Shown here piece by piece: positions 45,988 through 54,063 of a stretch of DNA of 64,000 bases. The notes below the pieces were generated by a model. That model was not told the DNA's origin and did not search any database. It worked only from the letters and a program-made list of their open reading frames with translations. The position numbers were made by a program, and so were the translations under genes. Positions within the stretch are counted from its first letter, which is position 1, and every line of letters begins with the position of its first letter. The stretch comes from Prochlorococcus sp. AG-347-K18 (GTDB lineage: Bacteria > Cyanobacteriota > Cyanobacteriia > PCC-6307 > Cyanobiaceae): contig QCCF01000001.1 in assembly GCA_003281365.1 (NCBI GenBank), positions 62,001 through 126,000 on the forward strand, in the 5' to 3' direction.

Positions 45988-47217
45988 ATGCCTGATGATT
46001 TTTATGGTGGGTTAGATTTTGGAACCAGTGGTGCAAGAATATCTATAATTGATCTTAATAAAGAATTAATATATTCAAACTCAGTGCCTTACCTATACAA
46101 CTTTGAAAATCCAAATTCTTGGATCAACTCTTGTAAAAAGCTCTTAGATAGTTTACCAATTACGGTAAAAAGTAATCTTTCAAAATTAGCTATATCTGGC
46201 ACTTCAGGAACTTTAACAGCATCAAGTTTAAAAGGGGAGCCGATAGGAGAAGCAATACCATATCATCAAGCATGTAATGAACATAAAATTCTTCTTGAAT
46301 CGCTAACTGCTGGACAAGAACATTTACGAACCCCGTATAGCAGTCTCGCAAAAGCTTTAAATCTTATTGATAAATATGGAACAAATATACTTCTAAGGCA
46401 TCAATCTGATTGGATAACTGGTTGGTTTTTAAAAGATTGGACTCATGGAGAAGAAGGTAACAATCTGAAACTTGGTTGGGATTTAACAAAGGAATCGTGG
46501 CCAAAAAGCTATCTGAATACTACATGGCTGAAATGCTTGCCTAAAATAATCAAAAGTGGGGAAATTATTGGACAGATAAATTGTGATATAGCAAAAAGAT
46601 TTAACTTGAATAAGAAATTAATATTAATCTCAGGCACAACAGATTCTAATGCAAGTTTAATAGCCGCAAATTTAGGAAAAGAAGATGGGCTTACAGTTTT
46701 AGGGACAACTATCGTGGTTAAAAAAATTATTAATAAGCCAATAAAAGTACAGGGAGTTACAACCCATAGAGTAAGTGGAAATTGGATTTGTGGAGGTGCG
46801 TCAAACGCAGGCTGTGGTATTTTATCGAAATTCTATTCTGATTTAGAAATCAAGGAACTCAGTCGACAAATAAATCCATCTAAAAACACTTCTTTAAATC
46901 TTTTACCTCTTAATAGTAAGGGAGAGAGATTTCCTGTTAATAATTCTAATTTAGAACCAATTCTTGGTCCCAGACCAGTAAGCGACTCACTTTATTTACA
47001 TGCATTATTTGAGGGACTAGCAAACATTGAATTGAAAGGATGGGAAAAGCTATGCGAACTTACAGGTTCACTTCCAAAAAAAATTATTACTATTGGTGGA
47101 GGTTCAAAAAACCCTCAATGGCGAAAAATAAGAGAAAAAATTATAAATATACCAATAGTTTCATGTAATAAAAATACTTCATTTGGTACTGCCTTAATAG
47201 CAATTAATTCAAACTAA
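45988..47217 (+). CDS. FGGY carbohydrate kinase, probably D-ribulose kinase
   Basis: The ASKHA-fold phosphate loop is clear (GGLDFGTSGARISII), followed by KLAISGTSGTLTAS, SDWITGWFL, the second phosphate loop LISGTTDSNASLIAA and ITIGGGSKNPQWRKIR near the end. At 409 residues it is the short type found in cyanobacteria and plant plastids (AtXK-1 class), which phosphorylates D-ribulose. It lies 12 bp after metK on the same strand. The ribulose specificity is by homology recall only. Confidence 0.85.
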   Translation: MPDDFYGGLDFGTSGARISIIDLNKELIYSNSVPYLYNFENPNSWINSCKKLLDSLPITVKSNLSKLAISGTSGTLTASSLKGEPIGEAIPYHQACNEHKILLESLTAGQEHLRTPYSSLAKALNLIDKYGTNILLRHQSDWITGWFLKDWTHGEEGNNLKLGWDLTKESWPKSYLNTTWLKCLPKIIKSGEIIGQINCDIAKRFNLNKKLILISGTTDSNASLIAANLGKEDGLTVLGTTIVVKKIINKPIKVQGVTTHRVSGNWICGGASNAGCGILSKFYSDLEIKELSRQINPSKNTSLNLLPLNSKGERFPVNNSNLEPILGPRPVSDSLYLHALFEGLANIELKGWEKLCELTGSLPKKIITIGGGSKNPQWRKIREKIINIPIVSCNKNTSFGTALIAINSN

Positions 47218-47306
47218 TAATTTTCAAATATTTGATAAAGAAATAAAATTTTTAATGAAAAGGGTTCCACAAACTACACATCGTAATTTAGAGTATATAG
47301 GTTGGA

Positions 47307-47379
47307 GCCGGGATAGCTCAGTTGGTAGAGCAGGCGACTGAAAATCGCCGTGTCCCCAGTTCAAATCTGGGTCCTGGCA
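47307..47379 (+). tRNA. tRNA-Phe (GAA)
   Basis: The cloverleaf starts GCCGGGATAGCTCAGTTGG, with anticodon loop ACTGAAAAT and T-loop AGTTCAAATCT, and ends GGTCCTGGCA. It is 73 bases, with no encoded CCA. It is followed by a terminator hairpin. Confidence 0.97.
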
Positions 47380-47384
47380 CATTT

Positions 47385-47411
47385 AAAACCCTGTCTGGAA
47401 CAGGGTTTTAC
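47385..47411. terminator. Terminator between tRNA-Phe and the convergent gene
   Basis: AAAACCCTGT, loop CTGGA, and ACAGGGTTTT form a perfect 10-bp stem with A and T edges on both sides. It lies 6 bp after tRNA-Phe and serves converging transcripts. Confidence 0.8.
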
Positions 47412-47472
47412 ACTTTCACGACATGGATGCTCTTTGATTTTTAGTAATTTTATCTTTTGTAAATAAAAATCT

Positions 47473-47892
47473 TTAGTTTTCTACTCTGCAGACCTGGCTA
47501 ATAACACCCAAAATTAATTTATCTCCATTTGGATCCTGCCAATCAGCTAAATCATTAAAATTACTACTTAATTCATCTATAGAGACATCAACGTCTCTAA
47601 ATGATTTTTCAAAACAATTTATATCCATTGTATAGAGAATATCCTTGGTAATTTCACTCTTTGTTTTGGGAATAAATTTACTCAATACTCTCACAGAACC
47701 ATCCTCATTTCTTTTAATACTTTGTCGATCCCATAACTGTTCTCCATATTCACTTTTAGGGACTCCAACCCATTCATGAGGCAAAGCATTTGATTGTTTT
47801 ATTGAAATACACATGGAAATGATTATCAAAAGTACTAAACCAATGCTATTTCTAATGAATATTGAATTAACTTTATTATTAGAATCAACCAT
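47473..47892 (-). CDS. Exported hypothetical protein, 139 aa
   Basis: A hydrophobic segment at residues 15-33 (IGLVLLIIISMCISI) ends near SNALPHEW, a probable signal peptide with cleavage after SNA. The mature domain opens EWVGVPKSEYGEQLWDRQSI and contains GSVRVLSKF and two Cys near residues 91 and 135 that may pair. The fold pattern recalls surface-adhesin-E-like domains, but only weakly. It is a single gene between a terminator and the VTT gene. The function is unknown. Confidence 0.6.
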   Translation of the reverse strand: MVDSNNKVNSIFIRNSIGLVLLIIISMCISIKQSNALPHEWVGVPKSEYGEQLWDRQSIKRNEDGSVRVLSKFIPKTKSEITKDILYTMDINCFEKSFRDVDVSIDELSSNFNDLADWQDPNGDKLILGVISQVCRVEN

Positions 47893-48036
47893 AAACTTCT
47901 GAAATACAAAAATCTTTTGTCGGGAGTAAATATAAGATTAAAAATTTGTAAAAATTTTTATTGTTTAGTATTCCCATTATAGTTAAAATCAAATATTAAA
48001 TTAAGAATTTACTTCCAATAAATTTACTAGAAAATA

Positions 48037-48672
48037 ATGAATAAAATGCAGAAATTTCTATCAATAGTTTTTTTTATAGCAATATTTGTTGTATTGATTT
48101 ATTTAATCCAAAATTATGGGATTGAACCTCTCAGAAACAAGATAGAGAGTATGGGAATTTGGGCTCCTTTTGGAATTTTCATATTAAGAGGAGTAAGTAT
48201 TATATTACCAGCTCTTCCAAGTTCAGCTTATTCTCTGCTCGCAGGTTCACTATTAGGATTTCAAAAAGGTTACATTACAATAATCTTTTCTGATATCGTT
48301 TTTTGCCAAGCTGCTTTCTTTATTGCAAGAAATTTTGGACGAGTCCCTGTAAGGAATTTAGTAGGCCCAAAAGCGATGAAAAAAATTGAAAGTTTTAATC
48401 AAAACCAACTTGAAGAAAATTTCTTTCTCATGACAGGCCTGCTAATGACAGGCCTTTTTGATTTTCTTAGCTACGCAATTGGTATTGGAGGAACTCGTTG
48501 GAAAATATTCACTCCAGCATTATTAATAAGTCTTCTAATCAGTGATTCTATACTAGTAGCTGTAGGAGCTGGTGTTAGTCAAGGAGCTGGATTATTTCTT
48601 GGAGTAGCTCTTTTGGGAATGTTTGCATTAGCCACTATTTCAGGATTAGCAAAAAATAAAATTCCTAAATAA
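48037..48672 (+). CDS. VTT/TVP38-TMEM64 family membrane protein
   Basis: This 211-residue membrane protein has a VTT (DedA-like) core: ILRGVSIILPALPSSAYSLL, then GSLLGFQKGY, FIARNFGRVPVRNLVG and FLSYAIGIGGTRWKIF. Members are thought to handle phospholipids or affect membrane homeostasis. There are about six hydrophobic segments. It diverges from the exported protein gene across 144 bp. The substrate is unknown. Confidence 0.85.
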   Translation: MNKMQKFLSIVFFIAIFVVLIYLIQNYGIEPLRNKIESMGIWAPFGIFILRGVSIILPALPSSAYSLLAGSLLGFQKGYITIIFSDIVFCQAAFFIARNFGRVPVRNLVGPKAMKKIESFNQNQLEENFFLMTGLLMTGLFDFLSYAIGIGGTRWKIFTPALLISLLISDSILVAVGAGVSQGAGLFLGVALLGMFALATISGLAKNKIPK

Positions 48673-48792
48673 TAAAAAAGCTAAAAATTCTGTAACCAAA
48701 GAATAGAGATATGACATTTTTGCAAACAATTACCATATGAATGAAAATTCATGCAAGAATAAGAACCGATTAATTTCTTTTAAAGTTCTTAG

Positions 48793-48972
48793 ATGACTCC
48801 ATTTAGACCAACTTCGCATGATCGCCCTGGAGAACAAATATCAACAACTCCTTCTGGATTAAAAGTGACTTCTGCAAAGAGATTAATGGTGGATTCAATG
48901 ATAAGAATGATTCAAAAAGCAGAAAATCATTCCGTAGAAGATAAACTTGACGAAGAATCTAACCAAAATTAA
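48793..48972 (+). CDS. Small hypothetical protein overlapping cpeS, 59 aa
   Basis: The protein reads [20 protein letters not shown], then [20 protein letters not shown], and ends acidic. It is soluble with a Pro-rich head and a basic helix. Its last 26 bp overlap the TTG-initiated cpeS gene in another frame, implying coupled translation. I do not recognise the family; the link to cpeS is positional only. Confidence 0.55.
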   Translation: MTPFRPTSHDRPGEQISTTPSGLKVTSAKRLMVDSMIRMIQKAENHSVEDKLDEESNQN

Positions 48973-49498
48973 TCAATTCATCGACAAAAGTATAGGAGAG
49001 TGGAAATCCATAAGAAGTACTCACACTTTAGCTTTTCAGGAATTCGAAAACTCAACTAGTAAAATACGTATCAAACATATCAACTCTAACAATAAAAAAG
49101 TTATTAAAATTTTTAAAAATCACAAATTAAGTGTAAACCTAGAGAGTATAGCCATTTCTATTAAATGGCAAGCTATTAGTGATTGGGAAGATGAAGACAT
49201 GAGTGAGGGAGATGAAACTATTATGATATTTTTACCCAAGGATGAAAATTCAGGAATTGTTTTACGAAATAAAGGTTATACAGAATCCTTTATTTCATCA
49301 TCCAATTATTTTGTTGATGAACAAAATAATTTGCACATTAAAACTATTTACAAATCAAAAGTTTCCGAAGAAAGAATTTTCTTTTTATCCCCTCACATAA
49401 GATCCAGATTTTCTACTATTAGAAATCTTGAAAATAACTCATTAATACAGACTTCCCATACTTCAGAAATAAGGAATTTAGCTAGTTTAAAAGATTAA
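48947..49498 (+). CDS. cpeS: S-type phycobilin lyase CpeS
   Basis: CpeS attaches phycoerythrobilin to phycoerythrin beta at the Cys82 site. The 183-residue lipocalin-like protein shows family landmarks: [47 protein letters not shown] and [10 protein letters not shown]. The start is TTG, set within the upstream frame; no ATG is suitable. It converges on cpeB with a 17-bp 3' overlap. This is the remnant bilin-attachment kit of high-light Prochlorococcus. Confidence 0.9.
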   Translation: MTKNLTKINQFIDKSIGEWKSIRSTHTLAFQEFENSTSKIRIKHINSNNKKVIKIFKNHKLSVNLESIAISIKWQAISDWEDEDMSEGDETIMIFLPKDENSGIVLRNKGYTESFISSSNYFVDEQNNLHIKTIYKSKVSEERIFFLSPHIRSRFSTIRNLENNSLIQTSHTSEIRNLASLKD

Positions 49499-49994
49499 TT
49501 ATCCTTTCAAATTGAAATTCTGTTTCAGATATTAATTCAGGAAGAAAGCCTTTGTTTCCATGCATATTTTTAACTGTTGAATTTAAATCAGAGATTGTTG
49601 CATCTCGCATTAATGCTATAACCCTTCTTGCATTTCTTAAAGGCACCCCAAGAGCAAGATAAGTATTTTTAAGATCCTTCAAACAACTTTTTTCTAAAAC
49701 TGATTCGTCATTAGAAATTAAAAGATAAGCGACAATCCTCAAGATTATTTCTCCATCTCTTAAACAAACGGACATCTTTTTAGTTGTATTTAAAGATATT
49801 TTTGAATTAACTGAATCTTGATTTTCGCAAATCATCGCTGTGACAGCGTCTGCTGCAATTGCATGTGAATTATTTGTTATTGAGGTTATTGCATCCAATC
49901 TAGAGTTTGCATTATTAATAAATTCTTTTATGTTACCCAAATCATTTAATTTTTTATCAGCGGACAATAGTTGATTATTCTTTGAAACTGACAT
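49482..49994 (-). CDS. cpeB: Degenerate phycoerythrin beta subunit (CpeB)
   Basis: The 170-residue globin-like chain keeps [11 protein letters not shown] (Cys56, equivalent to beta-50), the central bilin site [13 protein letters not shown] (Cys77, equivalent to beta-82) and [16 protein letters not shown]. It lacks the GGNCYPN segment (beta-61) and the C-terminal beta-158 Cys. At most one normal chromophore plus possibly one singly linked one can be held. No alpha subunit or linker is present. It probably serves as a photoreceptor-like or relict pigment, not a phycobilisome. Confidence 0.92.
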   Translation of the reverse strand: MSVSKNNQLLSADKKLNDLGNIKEFINNANSRLDAITSITNNSHAIAADAVTAMICENQDSVNSKISLNTTKKMSVCLRDGEIILRIVAYLLISNDESVLEKSCLKDLKNTYLALGVPLRNARRVIALMRDATISDLNSTVKNMHGNKGFLPELISETEFQFERIINLLN

Positions 49995-50172
49995 TCCTAA
50001 AGTAAAAAATTTAAAGTTAGAGTTTAAGATTAGTACAAAGCAAGTAAAAATAATACAATTTCAAAATTAACGCAATGCTTCTTAATTAATAACTTCATTC
50101 CAAAGTGATAGTTGAAATAATACAAATAAAAATTTTTTTTCCGCTAATATAAAACCAACCTTTAATAAAGTT

Positions 50173-50379
50173 TTGGATCAACAAGATTTAAAATTATCAA
50201 AGAAACTTATTTCCACATATAAAAAGAGATTGGAAAAAGAAATTCTTGACCGAAGTATGAAATTAAAGATGCCTCAAAATAAATTTGAAGAAATAATTAA
50301 TAACAATAATGAACTATTAAATTTAAAAAAAGCGTTAGAAGACTTAAAAAAAGAATCTGAAACTAATAGTAAAGTCTGA
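50173..50379 (+). CDS. Small coiled-coil hypothetical protein, 68 aa
   Basis: The start is TTG. The chain is almost entirely charged helix (DLKLSKKLISTYKKRLEKEI, FEEIINNNNELLNLKKALED), likely to be a coiled coil. It has no Cys or membrane segment. It precedes the UvrD-like helicase by 22 bp on the same strand and could be co-transcribed. The family is unknown. Confidence 0.55.
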   Translation: MDQQDLKLSKKLISTYKKRLEKEILDRSMKLKMPQNKFEEIINNNNELLNLKKALEDLKKESETNSKV

Positions 50380-50401
50380 TTTTTGAAAAACCCTTCCAAA
50401 A

Positions 50402-52810
50402 GTGACTCAAACCAACAATTTTCTTTTTAAATCTTTAAATAATGAGCAACTTCAAGCAGTAAAACATGTTAATGGGCCACTATTAGTTGTAGCAGGTGCA
50501 GGTAGCGGAAAGACAAAAGCTCTGACCCACAGAATTGCAAATCTTCTTGAAAATAACTCTATAGATCCCCATAACATTCTTGCAGTCACTTTTACTAACA
50601 AAGCTGCTAAAGAAATGAAAGCAAGATTAGAGGTTCTTCTTGCCCAAGAATTAGCTTTTAATCAATTTGGTCAGCCTTGGACAACTCTCAAAGAAATTGA
50701 TCAAAATCAATTAAGAACAAATGTTCACCAAGAGAGGCTGCAGAACCTTTGGATCGGTACTTTCCATTCTTTATTTTCTAGACTTCTGAGATACGATATT
50801 GAAAAATATACAGACCCAGAAGGACTAAAATGGACAAGACAATTTTCAATTTACGACGAAACAGATTCTCAAACATTAGTAAAAGAAATTATCAGTCAAG
50901 ATATGAATCTTGACCCTAAAAGATACGATCCCAAAAAGATTAAAAGATTAATAAGTAATGCTAAAAATCAATGCTTAACTTCTAATGATCTTTTAGAAAA
51001 AGCAGATAATAATTTTGATAGAACAGTAGCAGAAGCCTACAAGAGGTATAGAATTTCACTTTCAAAAAATAATTCTTTAGACTTTGATGATCTTCTTCTT
51101 TTGCCTGTTTTCTTATTAAGGCAAAATGATATAGTCAGAGATTACTGGCACAAAAGATTTAAACATATTTTAGTTGATGAATATCAAGATACAAATAGGA
51201 CTCAATATGAACTTATAAAATTAATTACTGCTGGGAATACTGAACCAAAAAAATTCTTTAATTGGGAAGATCGATCAATTTTTGTCGTAGGGGATGCCGA
51301 TCAAAGTATTTATAGTTTCAGAGCAGCTGACTTTAGAATTCTCATTGGATTTCAAGAAGATTTTAAAACTTCATTTAATGATGATACAAAATCATCTTTA
51401 ATTAAATTAGAGGAAAATTATAGGTCATCTTCCAATATTCTTGATGCTGCAAACTCGCTAATTGAAAACAACTCTGAAAGAATTGACAAAGTTTTAAGGG
51501 CTACTAAAGAAAAAGGGGAGCTTTTAAAGTTACTCAGCTGTGATGATGAAATTTCTGAGGCGGAAGCAATTACCAATAAAATAAAATCACTTAATAACTA
51601 TAATCAAAACCCAATTTGGAAAAATTTTGCAATTTTATATCGAACAAGAGCTCAGTCAAGAGTATTAGAGGAATCTCTTGTAAGATGGCGCATTCCTTAT
51701 ACAATTTTCGGAGGATTGCGTTTTTATGATAGAAGGGAAATTAAAGATGCAATAGCATATTTGAAAGTTCTGGTTAATTCTTCAGATAACGTTAGTCTTT
51801 TACGTATCATAAATGTTCCTAAAAGAGGTATTGGTAAGACTACTATTCAAAAACTTAATGAAATATCTAACAGGTTAAATATTCCATTATGGGAGGTTAT
51901 TAATGACAAGCAAAGTCTTGAAGAAACAATCGGCAGGTCATCAAAAGGAATTAATAAATTTACTGAAGTTATGAATGATCTACTTTGTTATCTTGAAAAT
52001 TCTGGGCCTGCTCAACTATTACAACTAATCCTAGAAAAAAGTGGCTATTTAAGTGACTTGTTAGCAAGTGGGACTGAAGAATCTGAAGATAGAAGAAATA
52101 ACTTACAAGAACTAATTAATGCAGCCACTCAATATGAAGAAGAGACAGAAAGTGGTGATGTAGAGGGATTTCTTTCTACAGCAGCCTTAACAACTGATAA
52201 TGATACCAAGAAGAATAATCTCAACTCCGTAACTCTTATGACTTTACATAATAGTAAGGGTTTAGAATTCCAAAATGTTTTTATTACTGGGCTAGAACAA
52301 GGTCTCTTTCCTAGCCATAGATCAATAGATACTCCCTCACTTCTTGAAGAGGAAAGAAGATTATGCTACGTAGGTATTACTAGAGCTAAAGAAAGAGTTT
52401 TCTTAAGTCATGCTAGAGAAAGAAGATTATGGGGTGGAATGCGTGAAGCAACAATTCCTTCAATATTTCTCTCAGAAATACCTGAAGATTTAATGGATGG
52501 CGAATTACCACAAACTGGTGGTGCTTCAATTAGAAGAGATTGGCATCTTGATCGTTTAACAAGAGTTGATCGAAACAATCCAAATGAATTTATCAACAAA
52601 CCAATAAATGCAGTAAGAAAATTATATTCAGGACCCAGTAAAGGGAAAAGCTGGATAATTGGAGATAAGTTAATTCACTCAAAATTCGGGAAAGGTGAAA
52701 TCATACATATTTTTGGGAGTGGGGAAAAAATATCTTTAGCAGTAAAATTTGGTGATAAAGGAAGTAAAATTCTAGATCCCAGATTAGCTCCAATTCGTTA
52801 TGTCAGTTAA
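50402..52810 (+). CDS. UvrD/PcrA/Rep superfamily I DNA helicase
   Basis: This 3'-5' helicase acts in repair and in clearing replication blocks. The start is GTG. The 802 residues carry all SF1A motifs: Walker A AGAGSGKTKALTHR, LAVTFTNKAAKEMK, IGTFHSLFSRLLR, VDEYQDTNRTQYE (motif II), VGDADQSIYSFRAAD (III), LTLHNSKGLEF-type motif V (LMTLHNSKGLEFQNVF) and VGITRAKERVFLSH (VI). The C-terminal 60 residues form the usual small Tudor-like domain (KLIHSKFGKGEI). The next gene starts 5 bp after the stop. Confidence 0.94.
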   Translation: MTQTNNFLFKSLNNEQLQAVKHVNGPLLVVAGAGSGKTKALTHRIANLLENNSIDPHNILAVTFTNKAAKEMKARLEVLLAQELAFNQFGQPWTTLKEIDQNQLRTNVHQERLQNLWIGTFHSLFSRLLRYDIEKYTDPEGLKWTRQFSIYDETDSQTLVKEIISQDMNLDPKRYDPKKIKRLISNAKNQCLTSNDLLEKADNNFDRTVAEAYKRYRISLSKNNSLDFDDLLLLPVFLLRQNDIVRDYWHKRFKHILVDEYQDTNRTQYELIKLITAGNTEPKKFFNWEDRSIFVVGDADQSIYSFRAADFRILIGFQEDFKTSFNDDTKSSLIKLEENYRSSSNILDAANSLIENNSERIDKVLRATKEKGELLKLLSCDDEISEAEAITNKIKSLNNYNQNPIWKNFAILYRTRAQSRVLEESLVRWRIPYTIFGGLRFYDRREIKDAIAYLKVLVNSSDNVSLLRIINVPKRGIGKTTIQKLNEISNRLNIPLWEVINDKQSLEETIGRSSKGINKFTEVMNDLLCYLENSGPAQLLQLILEKSGYLSDLLASGTEESEDRRNNLQELINAATQYEEETESGDVEGFLSTAALTTDNDTKKNNLNSVTLMTLHNSKGLEFQNVFITGLEQGLFPSHRSIDTPSLLEEERRLCYVGITRAKERVFLSHARERRLWGGMREATIPSIFLSEIPEDLMDGELPQTGGASIRRDWHLDRLTRVDRNNPNEFINKPINAVRKLYSGPSKGKSWIIGDKLIHSKFGKGEIIHIFGSGEKISLAVKFGDKGSKILDPRLAPIRYVS

Positions 52811-52815
52811 AACTA

Positions 52816-54063
52816 ATGAATGATATCTCTAATTATATCCAAGGGGAATTAATCAAAACTCCATTTAATCTATATAACCTAATTTCTAAATACATAGAAT
52901 CAAATAATAATACTAAAGTAGCTTTTGTTGGCGGTTATTTAAGAGATTTATTAATTAGGAAATTCCACAAAAAATCTTTTTCTAAATCTGTAGATATAGA
53001 TCTTGTTATTGAAGGTTCCTCTATTTCTCTGGCAAAATTTATAAAACAAAATATCGTAAATGTAGATTTATGTTTGATCAAAGAATTTAATTTATACAAC
53101 ACAGTAGAAATAAATATTAATGACTATAAAATTGATATTGCTTCTGCAAGAAAAGAAATTTATTCTGCTCCAGGCTTAAATCCCACAATTACCAGTTGCA
53201 CTATTGAGGAGGATCTTAAAAGGAGAGATTTCACTATAAATTCAATAGCCTTCGAGGTATCGACAAGGAAAATCTATGATCTTTATGGAGGAATTTCTGA
53301 TATTAAAAGCAAAAATTTGAACCTACTTCACAGTAAAAGTATTTCAGATGATCCTAGTAGATTAATAAGATGTGCAAAATATGCTTCAAGGTTAAATTTC
53401 AATATTTCCAATAATTCTCTCAAACAATCTCAAGAAACAGTTAAAAAATGGCCGTGGAAAAGTTCAGAAACACCTCTGAAAATTATTTCCCCTCCTGCAC
53501 TAGGCATACGAATAAGGATGGAACTAGCTGAAATATACAAACACGATAATTTGAATAATGTAATTTCGATAATTCATAAATGGGAAATTATCTCAATCTT
53601 AAATGAAAATATTAAAGTCGATAAAAGGTTTTTAAGAGGACTTAATTGGATTAAGAAGTTAAATGGAAATTATATGCTTTACTTGTTGAAAGATGCAAAA
53701 GATTTAAAAACAGCATGTCAAAGATTTTTGGTAAATAATAGCGAAATAAAAATATTAGAAGATTATTCAAATATAAAAAAGATATTCAAAACCAACAAAA
53801 AAAAATTCATGCATTTTTCTCCATCAAGTTGGACAGAATTTATTGAGGAAAGAAACCTTAATGATGAGACAGTCAAATTATTAATTTGTGATGGAGTTCC
53901 ATACTGGCATAACTTGTTTAAGTGGTTATTTATTTACAAATCCATAAAATCTAAAAAAGATGGAGAAACATTAAAAAAAGAAGGATGGGATCCAGGGAAA
54001 GAAATGGGTAAAGAAATCAAAAGATTAAGATATTTGGAAATTGACAACCTGAATAGAAATTGA
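52816..54063 (+). CDS. CCA tRNA nucleotidyltransferase / poly(A) polymerase family
   Basis: This class II nucleotidyltransferase has the GG-GDxD site as FVGGYLRDLL and SVDIDLVIEG. IASARKEIY, EDLKRRDFTINSIAFE and DDPSRLIRCAKYASRL follow, with a helical C-terminal half. tRNA genes in this window lack encoded CCA, so CCA addition is needed; a poly(A) polymerase role cannot be excluded. At 415 residues it has the usual length. It lies 5 bp after the helicase and its stop abuts the convergent selD stop. Confidence 0.88.
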   Translation: MNDISNYIQGELIKTPFNLYNLISKYIESNNNTKVAFVGGYLRDLLIRKFHKKSFSKSVDIDLVIEGSSISLAKFIKQNIVNVDLCLIKEFNLYNTVEININDYKIDIASARKEIYSAPGLNPTITSCTIEEDLKRRDFTINSIAFEVSTRKIYDLYGGISDIKSKNLNLLHSKSISDDPSRLIRCAKYASRLNFNISNNSLKQSQETVKKWPWKSSETPLKIISPPALGIRIRMELAEIYKHDNLNNVISIIHKWEIISILNENIKVDKRFLRGLNWIKKLNGNYMLYLLKDAKDLKTACQRFLVNNSEIKILEDYSNIKKIFKTNKKKFMHFSPSSWTEFIEERNLNDETVKLLICDGVPYWHNLFKWLFIYKSIKSKKDGETLKKEGWDPGKEMGKEIKRLRYLEIDNLNRN

